Shown in pieces: positions 1 to 14,100 of a stretch of 64,000 nt of DNA. Source of the DNA: Liolophura sinensis. Its lineage: Eukaryota > Mollusca > Polyplacophora > Chitonida > Chitonidae. Under the pieces are notes generated by a model. The model made no database searches. It was not told the DNA's origin and saw only the letters and a list, made by a program, of their open reading frames with translations. The DNA lies in the NCBI RefSeq assembly GCF_032854445.1, contig NC_088300.1, positions 81,956,101-82,020,100 on the forward strand, read 5' to 3'. A program made the position numbers and the translations under genes. Each line of letters starts with the position of its first letter. Position 1 is the stretch's first letter.

Positions 1-182
1 AATGTAAATCATACAGAATTACATCAGGTAGACTAAATCTGGAATTTCACATCACATGCTGACTCATTTTGTAACAATCGGCCTCCCATAGTAGTCGCGA
101 ACTACACTGACCCACTTCAAGCAACTGCAAACTTTAATCTGGTCGACCTCAGTTTGAATTTGATTCATAATTGTGCTCGCTC

Positions 183-265
<83 letters not shown>

Positions 266-2182
266 AATATAAGACATGTTAGATAATTGTGAAAGGGCGA
301 AATAAATCTGTGGTCTATGTGCCTTGCTGATATCCTGTTGTTAAGGTTTCATGGATGTCGCCTGGGTGACGCCCAATTCCAGTTATTAAAGTGAAAACGA
401 TAAAAATATCTGTTATAATTCTAGTTTTGAGATGAAACGATCTATACACGTGTATTCTGACTCGCTGACTTGATATACTCTGTTATAATTTCCCCTTCGA
501 ATACACGCGCAGGCCATTTGGGGATTAAACAGCTCCTGCACCCTGCAGAACAAGACATTCGTATACCAAAGATCAACCATAGTGAACGTTCAAGGTCAAT
601 AATCCCTTGCCAATTTTCAAAACAACATTCATGACAAAGGCGCACCAAAGAACTAAGAAGGTAGAGCAGGGCATGGGGATTCAAGTGCCAGTCAACAAAT
701 TTCATCAATGCCGGAAAGACACAACGTTCGCGGTGCATAAATTTAGTCAGTATCCAAATCGTGCACTGTGTTATAGCATATATGTTGTTAATCAAATATA
801 TCTCAGCTGCGCTTTGAAGGGAGCTGTTCGCATATCCAACGTGGCGATTTTATTTAACACGATGCATATATCCCCCATGACCAAAATGTTGAAGGCGATG
901 TTAAATAACATCTAAAACACAATCTACCCAGTATGTGAAGCCATGAGCCCGCCCACCCTTTTTTGGCTATATGCCCTCCACAGAATAATTAAGGCTATAT
1001 ATTTATGTGCAGGGAGACCGTTTCTGAATTTTAGCGGTTTATCATTGTGAACGAGGGCACACCATACAAACAGTCACACAAACTGACCTAAATGTAATTA
1101 TAGCTGAGGAGATAAGAACACAATAAGTTCACCTAGGTCAGCCCCGAGCTATCTGCAATCTCACCACATAAACCCTCATCTATGTAAACATACTACCTCT
1201 CACAAAAGTTATCGCCACAAATTTCCTGCGTACTATATCTGTTTGAGAAAGGCAATGAACTGGCTCATAATTAGTTTTCTTACATAGACCTATATTAGTA
1301 TGTCACACGAACTTGACAATGACAACTCATTTAAACATGTCTTATATTATCATGAATGTGTAAATGATGATCAGCACTTGCACCATCACGATCCATGTAG
1401 CGTGTCACTGTCTATGAGAGATGAGAACAGCACTATTAATATTTATTCTTATCCGGATATTTATACCCTACGACAGCCGGATGCGTCCATGTTATTATCT
1501 AGTACCATAGCTTAAATAACTTAAATAATAGAAATAATATTGATGTTTTGGGAGTCAAGCGGCAGTGTTACAGTTAATAGTTATGTTTGATGAGTTTAAA
1601 AAATTTAGGCCTTCGACCTCGCCCATCTCACTATACCTACCCACAGCAGGAGCGCCATCCATGTGTGTGTGTATGGGCAATATGCGTTTGAGATGTTTTG
1701 TGACACATATACTTATCACAATAAAACCAAATGTTTTGTCTCTTGTTCGGACAAGAAAGCAAATTAGCCTACTAGAAAGTTTGCCCAGAAAGTGCCCGTC
1801 CATACCATTATATTCCAAACCAGCCTTTCTGTCTTTATGTGTCTGTGATGCAGATTCGCAGGCATGCAGGTGAAGCAAGTGTGTGATGTGTTCTGATAGC
1901 AAATTGTTTGAAAGTTTGGATGATAGAAATGGTAATTTTGGCTGGTATCAATGGTAGCCAGACGCAGGCGGTAATCAACTCCAAAGCTTCCTTTAAGGGC
2001 ATTCATTGTATTCATTGAGGGCATTCAGTCTCAGTCTTATGGACAAGTTAAAGTAATTGCTAAAGACGCAGGTAGCACATGCTTCAGATGGACAACTTCT
2101 CATGCAGGCTGAAATACAATCGACCCATTGGCGACAGCAACAGTTTTCAATATTCACTGTTATGGCATAGGCATGACATATT
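1..2182. other. Gene-free left flank
   Basis: I recognise no gene here. The open frames are short, overlap on opposite strands and resemble nothing I know. The only clear structure is the AT dinucleotide run listed separately. The DNA is AT-rich and ordinary intergenic sequence by appearance. Confidence 0.6.
185..262. repeat. (AT)n microsatellite
   Basis: An uninterrupted run of about 39 AT dinucleotides. It is self-complementary and likely length-variable between individuals. Confidence 0.97.
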
Positions 2183-2861
2183 GTGATCATTTCAGATGTT
2201 AAAGAGCACGAAAAACGAGAAGTGTCAGCATATAATTGTGTAGCCTTTGAGCAGACAAAACAAAACATGCCCTTCCTAAAGACAGTGCTTTTCTGGGTTG
2301 ATGGACCTTGTAGTCAGTTTAAAAACAGGCACATCTTTTCACTGTTTGAGAAACAGGAATTTGATCTCAAAATCATTTGCAACTATTCTATAACCAGCCA
2401 GGGCAAAGGCCTGAATGATGGACCCGGTGGAAATGTCAAACTTATTGTCCAGAGAACAAGCAGTCGTGACTGACGCAGAATCATTTGCCACAAAGGTTAT
2501 GCCTGCCATCCAGCGAATTTATTTGACCATACAGACCCAGAAGAATATAGAGGACAGGTGTTCACAGCTCGATCTTGACAAGGTTTGGTCAACAATTCCG
2601 AAGGTTCCAGGCTCTATCAACATTCTTTACAAGTCAAAATTCTGCGCTTCAGCTGACTGTAGTAAAATACACAACATTGCAAAACGAGGTGAAACCGGAC
2701 ATGGGTCAAAGACAAGGGTCATTGAAGTAGAGTCGGCATCATCTGAATCTGAAGATATCACTCTGGCCCAAATTTCAACTAGAAATGTGGAAATCCGTGT
2801 GGAAATTGTGGCTCTATCTTCGGCTCTTCTGATGATCTCCACAAGGCAGAAGATTGGCTGA
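2183..2861 (+). pseudogene. Relic of a transposon-encoded protein (DGP-SQFKN family)
   Basis: Two overlapping frames, 2183-2473 and 2415-2861, read as one decayed gene with a frameshift near 2430-2460. The first frame contains WVDGPCSQFKNRHIFSLF and then SQGKGLNDGPGGNVK. A DGP-SQFKN block followed by a GKG-DG-GG block is a pattern I know from uncharacterised repeat-encoded proteins in many invertebrate genomes. The second frame continues with residues plausible for the same protein (TDAESFATKV, VWSTIPKVPGSINI). No intact start or terminal inverted repeats were found. The transposon superfamily is not assigned. Calling it a relic is inference from the frame break. Confidence 0.5.
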
Positions 2862-3910
2862 AATGTCTTTTTGATAACTGGTTTCACAGTTATCTAAAGT
2901 CTAAAGTTAGTGGCGCCATTGATGACAATGATTTATCTAATTAACGTTTTGCTCTACACTGCCAGCAACCTTGTGAGTTCCATGGGTGCAGAATGCGCTT
3001 CCAAGCCATGGGATTCCGTCACGGAGATTTGAGACCTCTGAATAATAAACAAGTTGTGATATATCACCGGTTTCTTTATAAAATATTCGATTATTCAAGT
3101 TTGCGTAGTGATCAGTAGTGATCGGGGGTGGGTGGGTGGGGGTGGGGGGTGTAAGCTAAGCTAACACACATATAATGATAGCGGATCGTAGGCCTATACT
3201 CAAATCATCATACATTCATGATATTAAGCGTCATGTCCGACATTCGTATACAATTCGTAGTCCGTAAAGGGCGTTCCAGGTCGATAATCGCAAGACAAAA
3301 CAACCGGCTCCCAAAAATAAAGGTGTATAAGAAATTATACAAATAGTCCCAGCTATGATATTAGTCCCAGTCATCGTACACAGGCAGCAGTAGGCCATGT
3401 AAATTGCTGTAAAACACATCTAGACCGTTTATAAAGATGTATTACGGGTATGTTAGAATTAGCAGCGTAAATATTATAGCGCAGAAGTGAAAAAAGTACA
3501 CGCGTTTGCCAGCCGGGTTTTAGGTCGTACCCAATAAAGGCTGACAAGATGACGCTGGGAGAAGTTTTTCAAGTTGTCTCCCTTGTTATGCACTCTCTAA
3601 TTTGTGAAGAGAAGTTTGTGAAAGTTGTACATTGATGCCTGGACAAGTGGATTGGTAACACCCAGGTAAGTTGAGCGTAGAAGTGAACGGTTTGTTCTTT
3701 CTTTTTCAAGGACTGCATTTGTTTACATTCTCACTTGTATCACAGACGCCTATATACAGTACATCATCTGGCTTGTTTATGTTAACCCCAAGGGAATAAA
3801 GCACGTCATTTACATGCCTCATGGTTTCTCTCATGTAGGTTACCCCAAGTGGCTACTTCAACTCCTCTCTTAATACTGGGCTGGCGGAGTATCGTAGCCA
3901 CAGGGGCAAA
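2862..3910. other. Gene-free stretch with a G-rich run
   Basis: No gene recognised. It contains a G-rich motif at 3124-3150 (runs of 3-6 G separated by single T) that fits an intramolecular G-quadruplex pattern. The rest is unremarkable AT-rich DNA. Confidence 0.5.
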
Positions 3911-4363
3911 CAATGGTAAACCATACACCGATTCACACCATGCCCTTTCTAAATAATGGTTGCGTTCCAGAACTGATGACAACTTTGACTCTTACCTCTC
4001 AGCTCGCCTGCACAAGCAACATCTCACGTATATTCCACATGGTTAGGGCCCAGGCTCAGACTCGCCTCACAGTCATTGCTAAAGCAGCAGCCATGTCGCC
4101 TTCACCGCAGTTATGGGTCCTGAAAAAGTTATTATTCCTGGATGGCGCATGCTCAATAAACCTGAAAAGACGAACCGAATGGTATAAAAATGGTCTGCCG
4201 TGTTGTGGATACAGGGCTGGTGTGCCATGACCGAATGGAATATACCTGGGATGTTGCATGTGAGTTGAGGGCTGAGAGGTAAGTGCCAAAGTCGACAGCA
4301 TTTTTTGACCGCAGCCATCAGTTAAAAAGGACATGACATGAATAGGTGCATGGTTTATCATTG
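3911..4363. mobile_element. Foldback/MITE-like element with ~140-bp inverted arms
   Basis: The first ~140 bases (3911-4050) match the reverse complement of the last ~140 (about 4223-4363) at roughly three quarters identity. Both ends begin CAATG-TAAACCAT-CACC and share TACCTCTCAGC and a GTATATTCCA block further in. Between the arms is a ~170-bp unrelated centre. No transposase is encoded; the open frames in both directions only reflect the inverted arms (their translations begin alike). No convincing target-site duplication was found, so the ends are approximate. It lies ~0.8 kb upstream of the NOSIP start codon. Confidence 0.7.
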
Positions 4364-5195
4364 GGTTCAAAATGTGGTTACGAGGTTTTATTGTAGGTGA
4401 AAGACAGGAATTGTGATTTTATGCTTTTGAAATCGTTTACAAAGACTTTCAATTCAAATTTCAACTAAGGAATGCCTTTTTTCATGAATGTATACTATCA
4501 CTTTTGAGTTATTTTTGGCCATTTGAAAAAGAAGAGATCGTTCCCAGAAACTGTCAAAATTTGTAGGATGTGACTAAGCGACTTTGCCTAAATGAATTAA
4601 TCGCACAGACAACACCCTAACTTGCATGAGATTTGACAACTTTGTATCATTTCATAATCTGATGGACAGATTAAATCTCTGAACTGTCTGACATTTACAG
4701 CTGTTAATAACCCAAAAATTATAATAGTATGTAAGAAAGACATCGCTCCCCCCCCCCCCCAAAAGATAGGTTTTGACATTGTGTGTTGTGTTTTAAATCC
4801 CAAGTTATTTAGATAATAATTTCACCACCATGTCTGCATGAGTAAAGTGTGTTGGCAAGAGTAAAATGACAAATTCTATGATAATTGCATTGTTACATTT
4901 ATACTATTTTTTCATAGTTCTAATGCTAATGACATGTAGGTGATGAAGGCATGTCATAAACACATGAAACACAGTGCAGGCTATTGCAATAAAAATGTAA
5001 AATGTTATGACATTTTTGTATATAAAGCAATCTCTGTTATGATAAAATTTGATTTGTCCTGTGAATCTACTTCTGTTGTGAATTATGTGTTCACATGAGA
5101 ATCACATCTTTTTTGTGTTGAAGCATGTATGTTGTTTCTTCAATGAAAGTATATGCATTACAGATTTACAGATCTGTTGATAGTAGTGTTTCACG
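4364..5195. other. Upstream region of NOSIP
   Basis: This stretch presumably holds the NOSIP promoter and 5' UTR. I see no convincing TATA box or other named site. It contains a C13 run at 4748-4760. The transcription start cannot be placed from sequence alone. Confidence 0.4.
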
Positions 5196-8100
5196 ATGAC
5201 ACGACACGCTAAGAACTGCACAGCAGGTGCAGTGTATACATATCATGAAAAGAAGAAGGACACTTCAGCTTCAGGATATGGCAGCAAAAACATGCGGGTT
5301 GGCAGGGATTCCATCAAGGTAAGGACTCACCTTCTTTCCTACAGAGACATTCAGTGTGATACAAGTCCAGATTTTCACACCATCTTATTCTCTTCTGTGA
5401 AATTCATCTGTCGGAATCTGCGCCAGTGAGTACAAAAGCTTACCATGCAAGGTTTCATCACATGCCTACAACAGCTGTATGTTCATGTACAAGAGATACT
5501 TGTGACCACAGGACCTGCAAGCCAGTCTTTTTATTGGCATGTAGCGTTGCAGTGCTGCAAGTAACTTTTTGTCAAAGGGAGTATGGTACTTCCCACTTTC
5601 CAAAAATGCGGTACTGTAGAACGCATTTTCAAATACTCAACACTTTACTATTTTGGGTCACCAGTAATACACCTGGAAAGTATGAAGTTCATCAAGCGAA
5701 GCGGGGGTGAAGAAAAAACATAGGCCTACATGTGCATACATGTATGGATAGGCCGACATGTTCGGAGATTCTTCCCTTTGTAGTTATATAGGACTACCCA
5801 GTATACAAGTAGATATAGGCCTTACATATAAATTACCTCAAAACATTCTAGAATAAAGTGATTATTTCAGCTCTTCTCCAAAAGGAATGAATTTGAATGA
5901 GTTAATACATTTATTTTGCAACAGGCTGTGTGGGGTTTATTTCATTACCTCACTCACTAACAATTTGATTCTGTGTTTTCCATTCCTTGTGCTTTGCAGT
6001 ATTATTTTTTATCTATGGTAACCTGCCTGATAGGAGAGGTAAATTTTCTTTTACCTGTCTAAACATTTCTTGGCCTGTCCTTGCTTGTCGTCTTTGAGTC
6101 AAAAGATGGTAAAACGATTGTTGATATAGGCTAAATCCAAATGTGGGGCTTACATTAGAAGACAAGAATTTATTATTTTGTGCTTTAATTATTGGCAGTA
6201 TATAGTACAAATTTGAAGTGTTTCTGTGCTTATGTTGCAAGCTGTTCTCATGATATATTTTATTCCATTGCATTAGCTTCTCTCTTCACGAAATCATAGG
6301 TAGATGTATGTCAGGAACTGGACCCTCAATGATACTTTAACACTGCAGACTGACGATTCGTGGGGAATTGAAATCAGACAGCAATATTAGGATGATTTTG
6401 TGCAGTCTAGTAACGAAAAAGACCATTTTAAGCCTTTGCTACATCTTCTTTTTTGCAAACACTCGAGAATGCCACAAAGACAATATATCATGGTAGGCAT
6501 TCTCTACAGCTGAGGGTGGTGACACAGGAGGCTTTGCTGTAGTCTAGAGTGTCTGAAACACATGGTGGAGAACATCAAGCACATGATTGTGCTGTGTATG
6601 TTTACTTTTGATTATGACAGGATTGTCTGCTTTAAATCTCGAATGTACACTAGCTTTCAGGAACTAAGGCGTGCACACAAACCTTTGGGCGTATACAGTG
6701 GGCTCTGTTTTAATATTAGATGCGTACAATATCATCTAATTTTCCTTACCTGTAGCACGGAAATGTTATGGATGTTATTTGTACTATATTGTCTTTAGTG
6801 AATGAAATTGGATTTTTTGTGTTTCTGCACTTCTACTTTTTTTTTTTTTGGAAACAGAAGTCTCTTGATCTGGCTTTACCAGGCAATGTCTTGCTGTCTG
6901 ACTTAACAGGGCAATGTGTTGCTGTCTGACTTAACAGGGCAGTGTGTTGCTGTCTGACTTGACAAGACAAGACAATGTGTTGCTGTCCGACTTGACAAGA
7001 GAATGTCTTGCTGTCTGACTTCAGTGTTGTCAGAATTACTTCGTGAAGTTACATGTATGTTGCCACAATATACATGTGAATTTATTAACATAGATTGATC
7101 ATAGATTCTTTCACTGTACGGTATTTTATGTTTATTTTCTTTTACATATTTAGCATAATTTTAATGTATGTAACTGACGGTATTGCCTTGTTCTGTTTCT
7201 CTTCTAGGAATTTGACTGCTGCTGTTTGTCACTTCAGCCCTGTAACAACCCTGTGGTCACGTAAGTACCTTAAACGCTGGCGAGATAATAAGTGACAAGT
7301 TTTCAGCGTGGCTTTGACCACTGTATACCAGTAAGTGACATGTACACACCAGTGTATACTAGTGACAGGTTTCCAGCATGGTCTTGACCACTATATACTA
7401 GTAAGTGACAAGTTTTCATCAAAGTGTTGACCACTGTATACTAGTAAATGACATGTACACACCACTGTATATAAGTAAGTGACAAGTTTGCAGCATGGCC
7501 TTGACCACTGTATACTAGTAAGTGACAAGTTTCCAGTATGGCTTTGACCACTGTATACTAGTAAGTGACAAGTTTCCAGTATGGCTTTGACCACTGTATA
7601 CTAGTAAGTGACAAGTTTTCATCAAAGTGTTGACCACTGTATACTAGTAAGTGACATGTACACACCACTGTATACTAGTAAGTGACAAGTTTGCAGCATG
7701 GCCTTGACCACTGTTTACTAGTAAATGACAAGTTTCCAGTATGGCTTTGACCACTGTATACTAGTAAGTGATGAGTTACCAGCATAGTCTTGATCACTGT
7801 ATGCTAGTAAGTGACAAGTTTCCAGCATAGTCTTGACCACTGTATACTAGTAAGTGACGTGTTTGCATCATAGTCTTGACCACTGTATACTAGTAAGTGA
7901 CAAGTTTCCAGCATAGTCTTGACCACTTTATACTAGTAAATGACATGTACACACCTCTGTATACTAGTAAGTGACGAGTTTCCAGCATAGTCTTGACCAC
8001 TGTATACTAGTAAGTGACGAGTTTCCAGTATGGCTTTGACTACTGTATACTAGTAAGTGACGAGTTTCCAGTATGGCTTTGACCACTGAATACTAGTAAG

Positions 8101-11100
8101 TGACGAGTTTCCAGTATGGCTTTGACCACTGTATACTAGTAAGTGACGAGTTTCCAGTATGGCTTTGACCACTGTATACTAGTAAGTGATGAGTTACCAG
8201 CATAGTCTTGATCACTGTATGTTAGTAAGTGACGAGTTTCCAGCATAGTCTTGACCACTGTATACTAGTAAGTGACGTGTTTGCATCATAGTCTTGACCA
8301 CTGTATACTAGTAAGTGACAAGTTTCCAGCATAGTCTTGACCACTTTATACTAGTAAATGACATGTACACACCTCTGTATACTAGTAAGTGATAAGTTTT
8401 CAGCGTGGTGTTGACAACTGTATACTAGTAAGTGACAAGTTTTTAGCATGGCGTTGACCACTGTATACTAGTAAGTGACAAGTTTTTAGCATGGCATTGA
8501 CCACTGTATACTAGTAAGTGACAAGTTTCAGCATGGTGTTGACCACTGTGTACTAGTAAGTGACGAGTTTGCATCATAGTCTTGACCACTGTGTACTAGT
8601 AAGTGACAAGTTTCAGCATGGTGTTGACCACTGTGTACTAGTAAGTGACAAGTTTGCATCATAGTGTTGACCACTGTATACTAGTAAATTACATGTACAC
8701 ACCACTGTATATAAGTAAGTGATAAGTGACGAGTTTGCATCATAGTCTTGACCACTGTATACTAGTAAGTGACGAGTTTCCAGTATGGCCTTGACTACTG
8801 TATACTAGTATTAGTAAGTGACGAGTTTCCAGCATAATCTTGATCACTGTGTACTAGTAAGTGACGAGTTTCCAGTATGGCCTTGACCACTGTATACTAG
8901 TAAGTGATGAGTTTCCAGCATAGTCTTGACCACTGTATACTAGTAAGTAATGAGTTTCCAGCATAGTCTTGACCACTGAATACTAGTAAGTGACGAGTTT
9001 GCATCATAGTCTTGACCACTGTATACTAGTAAGTGCCATGTACACGCCTCTGTATACTAGTAAGTGACAAGTTTTCAGCGTGGTGTTGACAACTGTATAC
9101 TAGTGAGTGACAAGTTTTTAGCATGGCATTGACCACTGTATACTAGTAAGTGACAAGTTTTCAGTATGGTGTTGACCACTGTATACTAGTAAGTGACGAG
9201 TTCTTAGCATGGCATTGACCACTGTATACTAGTAAGTGACAAGTTTCCAGCATGGTGTTGACCACTGTATACTAGTAAGTGACAAGTTTTTAGCATGACA
9301 TTGTCCACTGTATACTAGTAAGTGACGAGTTTCCAGCATGGTGTTGACCACTGTATACTAGTAAGTGACATGTACACACCACTGTATACTAGTAAGTGAC
9401 GAGTTTGCATCATAGTCTTGACCACTGTATACTAGTAAGTGACAAGTTTGCATCATAGTCTTGACCACTGTGTACTGGTAAGTGACGAGTTTGCATCATA
9501 GTGTTGACCACTGTATACTAGTAAGTGACATGTACACACCTCTGTATACTAGTAAGTGACAAGTTTTCAGCATGGTGTTGACCACTGTGTACTAGTAAGT
9601 GACAAGTTTTCAGCATGGCATTGACCACAGTATACTAGTAAGTGACAAGTTTCCAGCATGGTGTTGACCACTGTATACTAGTAAGTGACAAGTTTCCAGC
9701 ATGGTGTTGACCACTGTATACTAGTAAGTGACATGTGCACACCACTGTATACTAGTAAGTGACAAGTTTGCATCATAGTGTTGACCGCTGTATACTAGTA
9801 AGTGACAAGTTTGCATCATAGTCTTGACCACTGTGTACTGGTAAGTGACGTGTTTGCATCATAGTGTTGACCACTATATACTAGTAAGTGACAAGTTTTC
9901 AGCATGGTGTTGACCACTGTATACTAGTAAGTGATGAGTTTGCATCATAATCTTGACCACTGTATAATAGTAAGTGACAAGTTTTCAGCATGGTGTTGAC
10001 CACTGTGTACTAGTAAGTGACAAGTTTGCCTCATAGTGTTGACCACTGTATAGTAGTAAGTGACAAGTTTTCAGCATGGTGTTGACCACTGTGTACTGGT
10101 AAGTGATGAGTTTCCAGCATAGTCTTGACCACTGTGTACTGGTCAGTGACAAGTTTGCATCATAGTTTTGACCACTGTGTACTAGTAAGTGACAAGTTTT
10201 CAGCATGGTGTTGACCACTGTGTACTAGTAAGTGACCAGTTTGCATCATAGTGTTGACCACTGTATACTAGTAAGTGACAAGTTTTCAGCATGGTGTTGA
10301 CCACTGTATACTAGTAAGTGACAAGTTTTCAGCATGGTGTTGACCACTGTGTACTAATAAGTGATGAGTTTGCATCATAGTCTTGACCACTGTATACTAG
10401 TAAGTGACGAGTTTTCAGCATGGTGTTGACCACTGTGTACTAATAAGTGATGAGTTTGCATCATAGTCTTGACCACTGTATACTAGTAAGTGACAAGTTT
10501 TCAGCATGGTGTTGACCACTGTGTACTAATAAGTGATGAGTTTGCATCATAGTCTTGACCACTGTATACTAGTAAGTGACAAGTTTTCAGCATGGTGTTG
10601 ACCACTGTGTACTAATAAGTGATGAGTTTGCATCATAGTCTTGACCACTGTATACTAGTAAGTGACAAGTTTTCAGCATGGTGTTGACCACTGTGTACTA
10701 ATAAGTGATGAGTTTGCATCATAGTCTTGACCACTGTATACTAGTAAGTGACAAGTTTTCAGCATGGTGTTGACCACTGTGTACTAATAAGTGATGAGTT
10801 TGCATCATAGTCTTGACCACTATATACTAGTAAGTGACAAGTTTTCAGCATGGTGTTGACCACTGTATACTAGTAAGTGACAAGTGACACGTTTCCAGCA
10901 TGGTCTTAATCACTAATCAATTAATCAGTCAAAAGGGACCAACCTTAAAGTGTGTAAGGTTATTTGGATGGGTGTAGTTGTGTGAATGTGGATGGGAGGT
11001 GAATGTGCAGGGGTTGAGGTCATGTGCGCATATCGGGGGGTGGGGGGTGGTGATAATCATCAGCATCAAATAACATTTTGGGATGTAGAAGAAATGAGAT

Positions 11101-14100
11101 GTGTAAATGTACTGTATGTACCAAATAGTACATTGAGTATCCATTGTATAGTAACGCCCCAAACAGAGTATGTGTCAGGGAAACACGTCAGTGACTGTAG
11201 TTTGTAGTGGTCAGTGAAACATGTCAGTGACAGTAGTCTATAGTGGTCAGTGAAACACTCAGTGACAGTAGTCTGTAGTGGTCAGTGAAACACTCCGTGA
11301 CTGTAGCCTAGTGGTCAGTGAAACATGTCAGTGACTGTAGTCTGTAGTGGTCAGTGAAACACTCAGTGACTGTAGTCTGTAGTTGTCAGTGATAGTAGTC
11401 TATAGTGGTCAATGGAATATGTCATTGACTGTAGTCTGTAGTGCTAAGTGAAACACTCAGTGACTGTAGCCTGTAGTGGTGAGTGAAATACTCAGTGAAT
11501 GTAGCCTGTAGGTGTGAGTGAAATACTCAGTGACTGTAATCTGTAGTGGTCAGTGAAACACGTCAGTGACTGTAGTCTGTAGTGGTCAGTGAAACACGTC
11601 ATTGACTGTAGTCTATAGTGGTGAATGAAACATGTCATTGACTGTAGTCTGTAGTGGTCAGTGAAACACGTCAGTGACTGTAGCCTGTAGTGGTGAATGA
11701 AACACTCAGTGACTGTAGTCTGTAGTGGTCAGTGAAACACTCAGTGACTGTAGTCTGTAGTGGTCAGGGAAACACGTCAGTGACAGTAGCCTGTAGTGGT
11801 CAGTGAAACACTCAGTGACTCTAGTCTGTAGTGGTCAGTGAAACACGTCAGTGACAGTAGTCTGTAGTGGTCAGTGAAACACTCAGTGACAGTAGTCTGT
11901 AGTTGTCAGTGAAACACGTCAGTGACTGTAGTCTAGTGGTCAGTGAAACACGTCAGTGACAGTAGCCTGTAGTGGTGAATGAAACACTCAGTGACTGTAG
12001 TCTGTAGTGGTCAGTGAAACACTCAGTGACTGTAGTCTGTAGTGGTCAGGGAAACACGTCAGTGACAGTAGCCTGTAGTGGTCAGTGAAACACTCAGTGA
12101 CTCTAGTCTGTAGTGGTCAGTGAAACACGTCAGTGACAGTAGTCTGTAGTGGTCAGTGAAACACTCAGTGACAGTAGTCTGTAGTTGTCAGTGAAACACT
12201 CCGTGACTGTAGTCTAGTGGTCAGTGAAACACGTCAGTGACAGTAGCCTGTAGTGGTCAGTGAAACATTCAGTGACAGTAGTCTGTAGTGGTCAGTGAAA
12301 CACGTCAGTGACAGTAGCCCGTAGTGGTCAGTGAAACATGTCAGTGACAGTAGCCTGTAGTGGTCAGTGAAACACGTCAGTGACTGTAGCTTGTAGTGGT
12401 CAGTGAAACACTCAGTGACTGTAGTCTGTAGTTTTTGGTCGTGACTGAACATAGGTGAAAGCAGCACAGACTTTGCATGGTCCATGAACTAAAACGAACT
12501 CAGATGAAAAAAATAAAAGACAAATGTTTTGACGATTCTCAAGACTTAAGGAATGAAATAGCTCTTGATTGGATAAACTATCTTTACTTCTTACTTGACT
12601 AGTGTAATATAGGATCATGTTAATCCAGTGCTATGGGATGAAGCTCTCTGTGAGCATCTCTTATGTTGGGAAAGAAGATGGGAGTTTAGGCTGAGAAAGT
12701 TGCCTTTGTTATTTTTGTAAGTGTATTACAAGCTTGGTGTTTATGTTTAGGCCTGATGGATACCTATTTGACAAAGAAGCTATTCTGGAGTACATTCTGC
12801 ATCAGAAACGAACCATTGCCAGGAAGCTGAAAGAGTACGAGAAACAGACAAAGAAAGAAGAGGTAATATGTAACAGTGATCAGAGGTCACAATAACGCCT
12901 GTCTACCTGTCAGAGGTAGGCAATTTTTCTCAGTGAAAGGTCACAAAAATATTCACTGTCGCAGCAACAGGTAGGCTGCACATTTTCACATTTAATTTTC
13001 ACATCACATTTAAGTCAATATTCATGCATGTGTATGTTTCTAAAGTCTGTACATTTATTTTGTGTTACAATTATCAAAATGTTGTTGTAAGACTGGTTGT
13101 CGCCAACGATACTGTTATATTTGCCCTTTCATTTTCGAGACCAAACATACCTTCAGCGCTGTAGAACACACTTTGGTTATCATAGCAATTGGATCTAGAA
13201 GAAGCCATTTTTGTGAGGAAAAATGCTTTAGTCCTGGCCTCTTCATGTCCCTCTAAAAGGGATATTTGGTCATCAAACATCAGAAAATCTACTCAGCTAC
13301 GATTGAGTCATCGTTGGCCTTGTGACGTCACAGCAGTACATTCACTGCAGGCATGTGAGGCTTCTCTATGTGTACAACCCAGACCACAGGAAACAATTGG
13401 TATAATTTTACAGATAATTTGGAGAGTATTCCATGCTTAAGTGTTGCTTGTGACTGCAGTAACACAGCACAGGATACAGTAAAGTTACACACTTGGCCTA
13501 AAAATGGCACAGATTTACAAAATTTGGACCAGATCTCTTCAAAAACATCCTTTCATTTTGGGGGACTTGATGGTAGTCATATGAAATTTGTCAATCCAGC
13601 CATAACTTCTAAAAGAAAAGGCCGAAGAACAAACCTTATGATATCCCCCCAAAAAGCCAAACGGAAAAGACGTCCAGATTTTCACCCCCTGAATGCAGAA
13701 GTTGTTAAGCTGTTTGCTTGTTTGAAACAGCATGCTGTGAGATGAACTGTAGGGAGGCACAAACATTTGCCCTACAATGATCACGAGGGCGGTCCTCCTA
13801 CTCAGTTCCCATCTCACGTACATGTCGCTGTGCGCACATGATACTCCACAGCCTCCCTACCTCAAAGCCCTTAAGTTTCAACTCACAATCAATCGGCAGG
13901 TCCTTGTGCACGGAACCTTGTGTCACAGCTGGTGTCGCTCTTTTTGGCTGTCAAAATTTATAGTCTGTTAATTGTGAAACCATGCCAAATTCTTAACATG
14001 TACTACCATAATTCGGTGGAGGTCCAATTCCTGTCAGGCAGACTGAACGGGAGCACATTTGTGTCATCTATGAGGTTGATGGGTGAGCAAAAATTGGTCA

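Noticed and set aside
7300-10905. CRISPR-like appearance (short regular repeats)
   Set aside because: There are no unique spacers. Units are head-to-tail minisatellite copies in a eukaryotic intron, and no cas genes exist.
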